Assembly (NCBI GenBank): GCA_016271365.2
Contig: CM057458.1
Location: forward strand, 195,954,501-196,018,500
Direction of reading: 5' to 3'
DNA: 64,000 nucleotides
Source: Neoceratodus forsteri
Lineage: Eukaryota > Chordata > Ceratodontiformes > Ceratodontidae
The notes under the pieces were generated by a model. The model made no database searches. It saw only the letters and a program-made list of their open reading frames with translations, and was not told where the DNA came from. The position numbers and the translations under genes are program-made. Shown here one piece after another: positions 1-13,400 of this stretch. Numbering within the stretch: the stretch's first letter is position 1; each line of letters begins with the position of its first letter.

Positions 1-211
1 GGTTACTGCATTCACCAAGGCAACGTATCGACGCACTGCATGCAGACCATTTAATGAGGTTGCAACATCCCTGTCTTCTTCCAACTAGCCGTGAACAGTG
101 CCTGTGTGTAGGGGAAAAAATACATATTCGTGCATGGTTGCACAAACAGTCACACACTGTATTTACTACTGCTCGTGTCCTAACTTGTTCTGTTTATTTC
201 AAACACTGTAG

Positions 212-710
212 GAGTGGGAAAGAAACTGGAAATGGCATCAAAGAAGGACTGTGGTTTGATACGTCCATGGATTAAGTCCATAACTAATCACATGTTCTGG
301 GTTGAAAGACTGAACATAGATGATGGGAAAGCAACTTCGGAATGATGGCTTAGCGTATCAAACCATATAACAAATGTTCACTGCAACCATGGCCTTCTGT
401 TCAAACAATGCCTATATCCACCGATCAGTGATAATGACAAAGACTGGCTGCGTGAAGGTACACGTGACATTGCTGTGTGTGGTTACTCGCAAAATGTGAA
501 TTATTCACACTGGTTAACACATAGATATTTCACTTATAGGCAGTGGCCACACAAACTGATGAAAAGTATTGTGAGCAGTCTGTATCTGGTGAAGGATTTA
601 CGTCAAGTATCTCCCACTTACCAAACTTATGCATTGGAGGTGTACCACAGTGTGGTGTGCCACTTTGCACCAACATTTTATCACTTCTTCTATCGTGCTA
701 TGCTGGCCAG
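212..710 (+). pseudogene. first visible exon(s) of the uncharacterised-family gene
   Basis: The acceptor is the AG at 210-211 after a pyrimidine-rich tract, and the donor is the GT at 711-712. One frame runs from 214 to 710 with a single TGA at 343-345. The first part carries NHMFW and NHITNVH motifs, and the last part carries QTYALEVYHSVV and ends in MLA. About 25 codons between 458 and 543 do not fit the family. GT and AG dinucleotides at 458-459 and 538-539 could bound an 82-bp intron, but removing it would break the frame by one base. That is another hint of decay. Confidence 0.6.
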
Positions 711-736
711 GTAATTTCTACGTACTGTTTAATTCT

Positions 737-810
737 GTGTCTGTCTCTGTCTCTCGCTCTCTCTCTCTGTCTTCCTCTGTCTCTCCCTCTGTCTCTCTGT
801 TGCTCTGTCT
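737..810. repeat. CT-rich simple repeat
   Basis: A run of CTCTGTCTCTCTCTGT-type repeats lies just inside the intron after 710. It creates spurious serine/leucine-rich ORFs on the plus strand. Confidence 0.85.
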
Positions 811-1824
811 CTGTTTCATTCTTGAGAATACGCATACATATATGTATATGTATAAATCAGTGAAGGAGACAGCAGAAAAAGGTAATCTGTTCTATCTAGG
901 AAACTTACAGTGAAGGAGCAGGGAGAGGACAGAGCAGGTGAAAAGTGTCAGTGTGGAGGTGGTAGGCATTACACCAAGAACACTAGCAGCAGTGATACTC
1001 AGCGAGGTGATGCAGTCTGTTTACAGGGAATCAAGGGGCAATGAGACAAGATGACGTGGGAAGTGGCAGGCAGCTGTGGGAAGGGTAAGCATACATGCAG
1101 TGGGGGGATAACAATTGGATGATGGCCGCATTTCAGGGAAAACACAGTGAAGTAAGAGCAGAGGAGGTGGTAGCGTGGTGGATAGACCAATAAATAGATG
1201 AGGTACAACACAGATTCAGGAAAGCGGGTAAACTAAGCAGCAAAGAGTGAACAACAGTAGCCTTCTCAGACGTTCTGTCACTGTCAAGGGCTAGTACAGA
1301 CAGGAACACAATAATCAGCGACTTCAACAATTGGGTGAGGGTATGTCGTTGCACAAAAGGGTCTGGATTGCTGTTGGACTGCAGTACTACATGTGATAGC
1401 ACAGATTTTTGTGCAGTGGCTAGTTCATCACTCAGCAGGACAGGTTAACAGGTGTTGAAACATAAGCTAGGGGATTTCATGAATGACAAGTATCACTTCA
1501 ACTATGTAGGGGTGGTGCTTTGGTGTGTGGAATAACCAGGAGAGGGTGTCCTATGGATCTCTCCCCACCACAGGGACAGATACAACCTTAGATGAAATAT
1601 GGGTTTTAGTGAAGGGTAAACAAGCAGGAAGGTGAGGGGCAACTGCATATGTTTGTACTATCCCTGATCTCCTCACATACACATCCCATCCACCCTTGCC
1701 ATGATTACTATGTTCCCCTTACGCCTATCACAGCCTCTCTTACAGCTGTCCACTGTCTTCAAGTAGATGACATCTTCTGGCAATGCAGTCAAATTATAAA
1801 CAAATTTCAAGACTTCTGTGGCAG

Positions 1825-1976
1825 GCACATAATGGCAGTACTGTATTTTAACGAGAATGTTACAAGGAAACAGGCAGTGACTCATGAGGGTAATCTGCAG
1901 TACCGTGTTACTTTTCCAAAAGTGAAGTGAGGTGAAGACGCAGTTGCAAAACCAATCAAGACCACACCCACATATG
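1825..1976 (+). pseudogene. internal exon of the uncharacterised-family gene
   Basis: The acceptor AG is at 1823-1824 and the donor GT at 1977-1978. The exon starts with one base that completes an Arg codon begun at 709-710, then reads H-I-M-A-V-L-Y-F-N-E-N and RKQAVT, ending in KTTPTY. A TGA at 1928-1930 follows F-P-K-V-K, where the family continues with a Gly-containing segment. The exon leaves phase 1. Confidence 0.65.
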
Positions 1977-3636
1977 GTAAATGACACAGCATTTTATAGA
2001 TCAATACCATCCTTCTACTTGAAATATGTTCATGTATGCATGGGCAGCACTGTATTAAATAGATTTTGATTATTGCTGTGTTTTGAATTACTGTAAATGT
2101 CTGGGCAAGATAATACTAAAAACTTTTCAAAACACAGCTTGCTACAGTACCGATTTTATGGTTCATGTTTGTGTTTCATAAACTATGATTGTAAATACTA
2201 AACCGAGCTCTGCATCATGCAGCAGAATATGATCATGGGGTGATGTGACATATATAGAGTGTTTTTATTCATATAGTACCTCATCATGTGTTTTTTGTAC
2301 TTTGTAGTATTATGTGACATATGTGTGCATTGCAGATCTGTTCCTCTCATCATGAAACTATAGAGTATAGTACAGCATTGTTCTATATAGAAATACATTA
2401 TTTCAAAGCTGTGTTGTGCCACACTTTAAATTTCATACAATTCTATTATACCCTTTTGTGGCACAACAACATTGTAGAACCTCTGTAGACTGCACCATGT
2501 ACTTTACTTTTGAAACACAGAAAACTACATGATTCACGTAAGTTACATTGTACGACATAGTGTAAAACTAGCAGATGAGCAAATTTTTGCACATACTCTG
2601 TGTTGTGTCACCTTGTGGTTACAATTCAAACAAACCTCTGAATGTTTGCTGTCTGAGTCACGTGGAATCACACACCCAAAGTGTAGTTCGATGTGGTTAC
2701 GCAACTGGCTGACATAACAGATTGTTGTGTAACTTCATTTACTTTGTGGCTTTCCGTATCTCTGTCCATCGGATATACCACCCTGTGGGGGCATGACACA
2801 AGAAACACTAGAGGAGGGTTCCCACCCTACAGGTGCCGCGGTAGTGATTCCGTCGGCTAAAGGTAGGTTAGGAAGAATACCACGGGGAAGAGAGACGAGC
2901 TGCCATATGAGGAGGGGTGGATGGTGGGCAACGAAAAATGAATCCTGGAGTGGACCAGGATGACTGACCTTTTAAGCCAGATGGGGGAGTGACGTTTTTG
3001 CTCTGCCCATTGAACCTTGGGCTTAAAGGCCTCCCATTGTGCATGATTGTACATCCAGTATTCGCATTTCCTTTTGCACTGTCCAGATGGTGTATGATGC
3101 TGTAGTACCACAAAAGGGTAACATCACATTCAGTGACGTTTAAAGTGTTGTTCAACAGCACGTTCAACACCATGGATTAATGTACAGAGCAGTGATGCAG
3201 TATTTGGTTCACTAATATGGTTTGATAACATGATAAAACTCTCTATAGAATATGCCAGCCATGAGCACAGATAGATTTCTGTGTGTTTCAATGTCTTGTA
3301 CTTTACTTTAAAGGATCAGAAAAGCTGTTGTACTATTAATGCCAGGTCATGTCAGTAGTACAACTGCTTTTATGATCCATTGAATAATGGAATGCTGTCA
3401 CTGTCTGTTTTTATCTTGCCCTACCGTATACTATATAAAAGTATATATTGTCAACCATACACAGCAAGGCTGTGCTCCCACCTTGGGTTTGTAATGACAA
3501 TTTAGTGGTTCGATGGGAATATACCCATGTTTTCTAAGGTTGCCCACACACTATTGTATATGTGTCATGCATATGTACAATGTGACACATTATTGTTTCA
3601 TGTAAAGTACCATATTTTTATTTATTTTTTGGTCAG

Positions 3637-3821
3637 GTTACGTTAAGGAAGTACTTGAGGAAGTCATTCGGCTACGTGCTGATTACCCATTGTATCGTTT
3701 GGCACAACCTCTACATGAAGATGTTTCAGTACCACCGCCCGTGTGGTCTACTTACCATCATCCCAGCAAGCTCGAACTCATTGAGAGGCACCGCACACGG
3801 TTCTCCAAACATAAAGAATAG
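3637..3821 (+). pseudogene. terminal exon of the uncharacterised-family gene
   Basis: The acceptor AG at 3635-3636 follows a T-rich tract. Two bases complete a Gly codon from the exon before, then the frame reads Y-V-K-E-V-L-E-E-V-I-R-L-R and stays open to the TAG at 3819-3821. The ending, with PPP near the middle and H-R-T-R-F close to the stop, matches the family C-terminus as I remember it. This exon alone is undamaged. Confidence 0.65.
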
Positions 3822-4160
3822 ATTATGGACAAACAACTGTGGATGTGAAGCTCAGTACTTTATACTCTCCACACTCCTTTTTACAGTTACTTTTATGGAG
3901 TGGAACCATGTCAGTCATCCTGTAATCCTGTGGTACACAGGCTGACATGAATGAAACATGACATCCAGTGTGCCTGCCAGTTCCTCTGCAAACTGTTATA
4001 GTACCCTGGTCTGTATGCATTGCGGTTCCTCTGCCTTGTCCATCCTCAGCACCCTTAACCACTGTCACAGTCTACCTTGTGTGATTTCCCAGTCCGTCAC
4101 CATCTCTCACTCTTATCGTAACCTCTCTCCAACATTATGTAGTTCACTATTTCTCTGTTT

Positions 4161-4166
4161 AATAAA
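4161..4166 (+). terminator. candidate poly(A) signal AATAAA
   Basis: AATAAA lies about 340 bases after the terminal TAG at 3819-3821. It is the first good signal downstream and a plausible cleavage signal for the plus-strand gene. The call rests on position only. Confidence 0.35.
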
Positions 4167-7100
4167 AAGAAAGCATAAGTAGTCGTTCTTTGCTTGTGTC
4201 TGTTCTCCATCTTTTTCCACCCATTTCCCTCCTTCTTATTCCTTACTACTTTGTTGCTACAGCCAGTTGTCACCCTGAGGTACCTGAAGAACTGCTTCTC
4301 TCCAACATTGATGTACTGCACATGAATTAGCTCCCCCATGTACACCGCTCCCCCTCCCCCCAAATCCTTGCACATGAACTGTCCCCTGGTCGAAAACTGT
4401 GTAACATCGAACCACCAGCTACAATTCATGGTTTTGTGTTGACAATGATGCAGGGATGGCTGAGATGTCAACCCAGCCATGTTCCATCAGAGACTGTTTT
4501 TCTGCATGTTTCATTAGTCAGGATTGGATCATATCGTCATGCCACCCTCCATGTCCTTTCTTTCTCCACCTCCCCCTGTCTTCCTATTCTTTTACTGCTG
4601 TCCCTGTATTGTTTGACCCTCGCCTTATCTCAGTTTAATAGGGAGCACGCCCATATGGTTCCCCATCATAGGCCCGTGATCACCTGGCTCCCTTGTCACA
4701 CACCATACTCCTATTTCAAATTGTACTCAATATATGCACCAAGGCTGTGCTTCAGTACTTTCTTCCCATCTTCATTGAACTGTACTGTATCTTTACCATA
4801 TACACTGCTGGCCTCACAGTTCACCGCCCACCCTCCTAAACAGCAGATGCCCTTTTTTCCGGAGTCCACATAACCATCCATCCATTAAACTCGGGAATCC
4901 TCGCTGTTAGTGCAGTGCTTGCCCTTTGGGCTGGAAGTACATGTGTGACCTATTTTATTAATGTGACAGCACTGTGTATAACTCATGGATATGTTGGCAT
5001 ATGAAGCAATTACTTACAGTATTAAATTGCAGTTGTCAAGTAATACGAAACACCAAAGTAGTATTGTGAAACAGTCTTTAATCAGATATGTTGTCACAAA
5101 ATTAGTTCAGTTAAGAAAACCAATGTTGCAGTAAACCAGTGCAAGTTTTGTTAATGAACTACCTTTGGTTTTGAACCAAAAATAGGAGCAAATTGTTTTA
5201 TTATTAAACATCCATAACTTTTTACCTTGAAAATAAAAAATTACAGCACGGTCTTACTTATATAGAAGTGAGTGTGCGTTCATTGCAAGTAAATTACACA
5301 TTACAGGAAATAAAACTGACATAAATAGAAAAACTAAGTACTGACCTTGTAAAATGAGTGTAATACTGCTTGGTTATACTGTCAATGCATAATGCTACCC
5401 TGATTGTCATCATTGGTGGTAATCACAATACTGTCAGTGATAACATTGTTGTCGATTGGCAGTGCATTATTTATAGTGTGTTGTCATGATTAATTATCAC
5501 AATATACCCACAAATATGGACAATGGCTTAGCACTGTGGCGCATATTGAGCACAAGCATGGCACCAAGAGAAATTAGTATTTTACCAAACGGAACACGTT
5601 TAGAAGTTACTGTGTCAAGTAACACATCAGATCCAGTTAGGTATTGCTAAACAGTCATCCAAAACATGCCACACATACAGTGATACAGTGGTGCCAAACA
5701 TGTACCAACAAGGCACTACCATACTGTCTTCTCTGTCTGTGCCCTCTAACTGTGCTGAGTGAATGAGCACGTGCTTGTACGAACACCCGCTCATTCATTG
5801 CAGGTCACAGTCATGTTACAGTAAAGCAGTCAGTGTGTGGATAATGTGATGGTACTGTTACGTTTACCTGTGGGGGACAAGTACCTGGGGCTGGAGTGAG
5901 GGTGTGAAGTGGGGGTGGGAATCGTGGACAATGGGTGATGGGAACACCACATTCACTTTATGTATATCCTGAAACATAAGCTGTAACATGGCTGTGCTCA
6001 TCAATGGATCAGCGTGTGAGCTCGTCAGTCTGCCAAGTGTTCGACCATCCACGAAGGTCACCCCTTCATAGTTGGGATCCTGGACATGGTGAGGGAGTAC
6101 CTGCTGTGGTGCTGTTGGTGGGGGATCACCGTACACCAGGCAATGAGCGTGTAATATTTTATTTTGTTCTATTGAGGGGCAATAGGCTGCTGTTTGTGGA
6201 CTGCACAGCCAGGCACTTTTTTCTGCACTGTCTGTATTCATAGGGTGTTGTTGGGGGGGTGGGTGGGGCCATTGGCTGCCATTGAATCATGGTATGTTTT
6301 TCGGGGATACCTTTTATCCGAATGTGTGGAAGGGGAAATTCACAGAACAGGGATTGTCAGTATTATTATTTTAAATCTGTAGTGCTGCACAGTGGGTGGT
6401 GGAGTACACCACACAATCTTTGTTATGCCTTTCTGGTGAGCAATGGAGATAGGGCCACAACTAACTATGACATGCCCACAGTGGCTGGTATTATTACTTG
6501 CATATCTATACACAATGTAAAGGATAACGTATGGGCAACAGTTAACAACACTGAGTACACCTCAAGAGTTTGCCACGACAATGTGATAGACCTCTCGAGT
6601 GTGCTCAGTGAGGCTGCTAACTGTTGAACATACATTCTCTTGTATAGTGTATGGTTCAAAACACAGTACCAGTTGCAAAGAGAAACAGCTTTGAAATAAA
6701 CAAAAAAAATGTGTACTTCATGTGCTATCTGCCACACCCCACCTTGGGTCATGCTTGTTACTCCTTACCTTACAAAGAAGTACGAGCTCAGAATGTCAAA
6801 AAACTTTTGAAGTCTGTACTATGAAAATATTCACAACATTGAAATTGCTCACTGTGGATCACAGACAACTGCGTGATTAATTTTAAATGTCGTGTAAGCC
6901 AAACAAAGAATCACATATGCTGTGGCATGCAGTGGCATTGCATCTTGTTGTGCCTTCATAGTGACGCACACACAATGGCACATCGATGATAAAACAGGCG
7001 TGTGTTTTGAGACAAAATTGCATAAAATACGGCAGTCGCATACACTATGCCATTATTTTTTGTTCATTGCAAGAAACCATATTAATAAGACAAACTAATC

Positions 7101-7288
7101 TTCATACAAACATTGAAAATGTGACAATTACAACAGATGGGGTTAGGCATAACATCAGGTTACACATACCATGACATTTGCTTGCAATAAAACTTCACAC
7201 TGTTGAAGTATAGAATTAACATATGTAAAAGCCAATGGATACGAGACTACATTTCACATTATATGTTTTCTGTCCACACATGTAACGG
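4167..7288. other. intergenic stretch between two convergent genes, nothing recognised
   Basis: I found no exon, SINE, LINE or MITE I could defend. ORFs at 4097-4480 (minus), 4436-4873 (plus) and 5864-6241 (minus) show no recognisable motif. A small inverted repeat built on GAATGAGC lies at about 5761-5796. A minus-strand poly(A) signal for the gene ending at 7289 could be the TTTATT at 6158-6163. Confidence 0.5.
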
Positions 7289-7457
7289 TTACTGGCTTGG
7301 TGCCTGTTGTGCTTCTCTAAATTCCCTGTATTCGTCCGATGGGAAGGCAGAACGAATAGCGGAAACAACGCATTCAGGAAGCACTCTTCTGTTATGTCTT
7401 CCCAGACGCTGCCAGATCCACCACACAAATTTACGATATGCCACAAATCGAAAGGAT
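7289..7457 (-). CDS. exon 3 (last) of the ballast-domain-like gene
   Basis: The acceptor CAG is at 7460-7458. One base completes a Glu codon begun at 13511-13510, and 55 codons follow to the TAA at 7291-7289. The exon encodes S-F-R-F-V-A-Y-R-K-F-V and the L-P-E-C and I-R-S-A-F-P motifs of the C-terminal half of the domain. Confidence 0.78.
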
Positions 7458-10400
7458 CTGTTCAAATCCATAAGACAAAATAGTCAATAGTTATGCAAAC
7501 ATAAAAATGTTTTTAACTGACAGATCACATATGTAGATACTGTATTACATTGGTCTGGCTCTATATGCTATAGGTTATAGTAATGTCCTGTGTGAATGAG
7601 CTTAGTACATCCAGCAGACCAGACCTGGGTTTGATTCTCACAACCTCCACTTGCATACTGTGTGTCTGTGAGCAAATCACTTACCCGTCCAGTACTCCCA
7701 GGTCGCCACGGAAAACAGGCACTTGTGCCTAGTGGGCCTTACACGGTTACTACAATGGAAACTCACTGTGAGCACCATTGGACATTGCCAGCCAGTCACA
7801 AGGGGACTGACAAACATGTCAAAGTGCTGTCCAATTCCACAAGGCAGACCTTGAGGGTGTGGCAGCCAACATTCAGCAACAGAAACATGTAGGGGGAACA
7901 GGGCATCTGTGCAATTGTCTGTGCACCTGCATGTGCTATGCAGGACCCAGACATGCACCTACAAGTGCAAGGTATCCACTGCTGGTCCTTGCTCAGGTTC
8001 ACAATTGGACACTCGCCCATGTCCAACAGTCCTCCAGTGGCAGACCTGCATTGTGTGGTGCACCTGGTGTGTGTGGGGGACACTGAAAACATTGTGCATG
8101 GTGCCCATTGTGTGAGTCATTCAGGGGTTGGCTGTGGAGGTGAGGATTTGACGTCAGAAGGACTGCGGACCTTCCTCTGAGTGGGTGGTTTGTGCTACAT
8201 GTGTCAGCATAACAATATGGGTTTGGGCCATGACCAGGGAGCTTGGCTGCCTGCGCGGAGGTGGAAATGGCTGCAGCGCCGATTTGTATTGGCTGAAGGC
8301 GTGGGGGGGGGGGGGAAGTGGACAAATAGCAGTACCCGGCACAACACATGCTGGCCACAAACAATTGAAGAATAAAGCATAGGTATGTGAATGTGCCATA
8401 TGATAAAATACAAACATTCTCTAATTGACTCCAGAAATTAAAATGGAAGATTAATACCATTAGTACTACACAATTGGGAAGAGCCATCCTACTGAGGCTG
8501 GTATGCTCCTATTTTAATTTTTTTTATTGCTTTTTTTTTTCTTTTCCAATTTCTTTTTCCATCTGGTCGTGGTCTGCGGGGCCTCTCTCATGCATCCTGG
8601 TCTGATCCTGCCCACCTGAGGTCCCCCCCCCATCCCAAGCCTCCTCCCTACCACCCACAATCCTGCAGCCGGTACCCCAAGCTTAACCCCTCCATGGTGT
8701 GGCTACCCCTCCTACTTTGGGCACTGTTACAGACTGGCCAAGCTACAGGTGAGGGCCTGGGTGGGGGAAGTGGAAGGCCAGGTGGGTGGGATTGAGTGGT
8801 GGGCATGGGGGTCACGTGCCATCACCTACCCCGCACAGTCTTCTGTTTCTTTGTTCTCATAGAGCACCCCTTGGGTGTGGTATGCAATGACACCATGGTG
8901 CACGGCAACACTGCCGCCGATCTGTCGTGCTTCACCCAATGCTTTGGTCCACATCCTGTATTGCACCCCCAATGTCCATCAGTGTCACTGGGATGACTGG
9001 CATCATGTTACACCCCACCCCCCCAGGACAGGAGAGCAGTCCATCAGATGCTCAGTACTCTCCCTTCCATGACAGCACCCCCCAAACCACGTGCCTAAGC
9101 TCGATCCAGAACTAGGGTCATCGGTGTACCTTGAGGTGTGGCGTCCAGCTCCTTAACCCTCAGTGCCACCAGGCTGGTTGGTAGGGTCCTATTTTGATTT
9201 GGATAGAGGGGACTAGATTTTTGCTGGGGGAAAAAAGGGAGCAGTGACCCATGTTACACATGCAGAGTGATGGGGGAGGCTCGTAGCAGACAGAGAAGGC
9301 ATGGGGTTGTATTATAATTACTTCTACTCAACATTATATATCACAGAGGTGTCTCCAAGCCCAGACCTGCTGCTCTACTTTTCAAAGTAACGGTATTGTT
9401 TTCCATCTGTGCTGAGGCGCCCCAGTCACTGGACCACCTGTTACAATGTGAGGAGCTACGCCGGCCCACGTGCTGGGGTTGAGGCACTGGACGCCACACC
9501 TCACTCCATGCCAGCGACCTGGATTCGGGAACGAGCTTGGGTCATCAGGGGTCGGTAGGGGAGGACTAGGATAGAGCGTGCATCGACAGCTCTCCTAGTC
9601 CTGGGGAAAAGGGGTGGGTACAAGTCATGCTCTGGCAGTCCCTGGGGACGTACGGAGGAACTGCAGTGCGTGAGTGTTAAGTAAAGGGGGGAGCACAGCA
9701 GACGTCTGTATGTTGTGCATGGATGTCATTGCACATCCGTGCTCCCATTGAGGAGAAAAATGAAAACAGCAGCACAGTTCAAGGCAGCTTGATGGCCGCA
9801 CGTTTCACCGGCCGACGATGCCTGGAACCAGGCGCATGCCGGTATTGGATCCTCACCGGGCACGGGGGCTTGGGGGGGGGCCCTCTTGACGGATGTAGCA
9901 GTGTATGCCAGCCGGGCATGTCAAGCTTTGTGGTTGGCGGTGAAAGGAGGAGCGGTGGCTGGATTCATTGCAGGAGTGTGGCTGCAATAGGTGAGAATAA
10001 GAAATGTGATGAAGAAAGAAAAAAAAAAAAAGGTGAGGAGCTCCTACGGGTGAAAGAAAGTCAGTGGTGTGGGGGGAGTGGCTAGGGATCCTGGGACGCA
10101 CAGGTTGCCTACTGAATTCATACCATCATTTTACCCACTATACACCAATGCATTACAAGATATGACTGAGGAGAGTATGGGGTGTGGTGATCCTCTCCCC
10201 CCATGTGGTCTGTCATTATCACTGTGCTCCAGAAGCAGGGCAAAGACCTGAGTATCTGCGCCTCGTACCATCTTATGTCTGTGCTAACTGCTGATTATAA
10301 AATAATAGCCCCAACATTGCAGCCTAGTTGGAGGCCATATTGCACCACTGTATTCATCAGGACCAGGGGATATTGTTTATTGAAGACAAGGAAAGCACAT

Positions 10401-13400
10401 TCATACAACCCTAAATATGATTCATTATTATGCATGGAATAATAACACCGTTCTTGGCAGTGGTCGTAGCAGTAAATGCAGAGAAAGCATTCAACTGCGG
10501 CAGTGGGGGTACATGTTTGCCACACTGCAAGACTTTGGCTTATGATACAGGCTTATCATGTGGAGCCGGAGTCTGTATGTTTCCACAGCCACACAAATAT
10601 CAATTAATGGTTCACTGCCTCCTTCCTTCATCATTACCAGGTGGAGTAGACATGGGTGTCCACTCTCCTTTTTAGTATAAAGCGACATTAGAGACTGTTG
10701 AGATGCCATTTGAAACTGCCCGTGAATTTAGTGGTGAACACACAAATGCAGTATTTGCAGATGGAGTTCTGCTTTACCTGCAAATCCCAGCACAGGGCCT
10801 TCAAAATATCCCATCCCTGCTGGCAGGATATAGAGCCATATCACGTCACAAAAAATAATGGGCAAACTATGAAATCATGCCATTTGGAAACTTACATAGA
10901 CAAGACACATAGCCGTTGGGGGGGGGTGTGGTTTGAAAGACCCCCCCTTTTGAAATCCCCTCTTTTTTTTTCATTATTTGTAACATTTTTTTCATTATTT
11001 CTGTTTATTTTGTGACTGCCACAGAGTGCTTATGCACACATGAAGAACCTCCCAGCACTTTCTCTCTGCATGCACCCGCCCCCATCTGCTGTTAATCAGT
11101 TTTTTCAGTGCCAGTAAGATGACTGGATCTGCTTTTTGAGTCTTTATCAGCACTGTGCCCCTATGGCTGGCTGGCCAATTGCAGCTCATGTCAGCATCAT
11201 GAATGTGACTGGAATACAGTACGGCTGCTGCCCACAATTCACACTGTCAGCTGGCACTCAAGGAAGATCGAGCATGGCAGCAGGCTCAGAGATGACGCCT
11301 CCAGGAGAGCAAAAAAAAAAGTAGAGGACCTAGACTTATAATATTATCAGTCATCGGTAGATACATTTTGCTGGCCAAAATTGCCAAAGATGTGTCCCTT
11401 ATTAACTGTATATCAAGGGATAGGCTGTGCAGAACTGGGTAAAGGAGCTTTTCAGGTGGGTGGGCTGAAGATTTAGAAATAAATTACTTAAATCCTCCTC
11501 TATACAAAATGCAAAGTTGTCATGTATCATATGCCTCTTTTAACTTTTCATAAATTAAGCAAAAGTGGTACACAGTGGAAAGGCAATGCAAGTGTTTGGA
11601 AGGGTCTGGCTGGGATCTACACTGCCACCTCACTTATTGTGCTGTTCAGAGAGGTCTTCACTGTGGTCCTGTTTTTATTGACATTCAGTTCCACTTTTGT
11701 CTGTGCTATCTGTGCCAGACACAGTTAAAACAAATAAGCTGTGAGAAGCATTTTCTCCAGATGATCTCATGTGCCAATAGAATGACATTTGTTCCTACAG
11801 TTCAGTGTTATGATCATACCCACTATACTTTTGGAAGTATGGTGGGGGTGGGGGGGGGGCATTTAAGAGATGGTAACTTTGCACTGGGAATCCCCGCCAC
11901 TGTCAAATTACCTTTCCCCTCACTCCCATTGTCATGCCTACCACATTGGAGAATGGAGTGGGGGCAACAAGTGTAGTACCCAATACTGAACTAAGAATTA
12001 TGTTACAGATTTTTTTTCAAGCAGGGTGCTTGGTATAGAAATATAGACAGCGATGGCAGAAAAAGACAGAGTTGCATCCCGTCTGCCCAAGTTCCCTGTA
12101 ATCCCTGGAACCTACCATTTCTCCAGGGTACTAACCCTCCCCATCCTCTCTCTATTCTCCTTCTTGGTCCTGTTGCCCCCAGTAACCATCATTCCCTTCA
12201 TTATGTCCCAGCCCTGCTTGAATCCTCTGATTGTTTTTGTACCCACCAATTCAGCTGACAGACTCTTCCAAAGTTCCACCACCCTTTCCGTAAAACAGTA
12301 CTTCCTCATATCTCTCCAGAACCTACCTCCTGTTAATTTCCATTCGTTTCCATATGACCATGAATTGTTACTCAGGCTAAATAGTACCCTGCAGTTCACT
12401 TTAATTCCTTTAAGGAACTTGAAGGTCCCTATCACATCTCCCCTCTCCCTTCTGGTCTCCAATGAGTACATATTTAATGCCTTGAGGTGCTCCTCATAGG
12501 ATCTGAACTGCTGTCCCTGAATCATTTTAGTTACTCTGTGCTGCACTATCTCCAATTTATCCTTATTCTTTCTGAGGTGAGGACTCCAGAACTGGGCACA
12601 GTACTCTAGGTGAGACCACACCAGGGATCTGTAGAGGAGAAGTATCATCTCCTTTCTTCTGCTATCAGTACTCCTACTGATACATCCCAGCATCCTGCTA
12701 GCCTTGCTATAGGCCATGTTGCACTGACTCTATTACTTAAATGGTATATTGAGTTGGGGAGGGTGGGGGTTACAGCAAGGGGTAGAGGGAGCTCAGATAT
12801 GAGTTATATAGGCTTAAAATAAGCCACAAAAGTGCACCACAGAGCATACCGTAGCCCATGGTTTCTGGGGGGCATACTATATCTGAGATAATGCCTTAGG
12901 TATATTACATTAGCAGCATCTTGCTGCCCTCTGGTACTGAATACATATATGTATTCACCCTGCAGCCAGCCAGATAATTTTGTTTAGGGCAAGGGGTGTA
13001 GGAGGTCTCAGATACGACTTCTTTATCTTCAAAATAAGGCCTAAATTCACCACATGGCTTCTGGGTTCCTGGTGGCGCTAAGACCCACAGCTTTTCTTAA
13101 AAGGTTGCAGACTGCATAAAAAGAACCCCCCTCGTGAAAATCCTGGCAACGGCCCTGAGACGTCACAGTGAAGTGTTTGGGAATCTCAGTAGACAGTCGA
13201 CTTAATGAAATATCTGGGAATCAAGATCCCTGACACAATTAATCAACTAGTCCTGAAGAAGTAAGGCCGCCTACTCACCATTACAACAGAGGACAGTGAC
13301 ATATGCACAGATCTCACCCTTATGCTCCTTGGCAGGGTAAGCTAGTAACTATTAACCTACTTCATAACTACATATATTTTTTTGCAATTTTCCATAACTA

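Larger units (their letters stand above)
212..3821 (+). pseudogene. 3' part of an uncharacterised animal gene family, at least three exons, two in-frame TGA stops
   Basis: The exons together resemble, from memory, a large family of uncharacterised proteins in fish and other aquatic animals. Family hallmarks visible here are a KK-L-x-x-ASKK start, an I-x-NHM-W segment, a WLSV-x-NHI-x-NVH segment, an LKD-like block read as LVKDLRQVSP, FNEN followed by RKQAVT, and a terminal H-R-x-RFSKH before the stop. The junctions 710/1825 and 1976/3637 use GT-AG borders and keep the frame exactly. Two TGA codons (343-345 and 1928-1930) interrupt conserved blocks. The 5' exons lie outside the window. The convincing splice structure shows this was a real gene rather than a chance ORF. 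The stops suggest it is dead here unless they are sequence errors. Function of the family is unknown to me. Confidence 0.7.

Noticed and set aside
343..345. TGA in the plus-strand gene as a selenocysteine codon
   Set aside because: No SECIS-like element was noticed near the 3' end, the family has a basic residue there as I recall it, and CpG decay explains both TGAs more simply.
4097..4873. ORFs of 127 and 145 codons on opposite strands
   Set aside because: No recognisable domain, pyrimidine-rich composition, and no splice-compatible link to the neighbouring gene.
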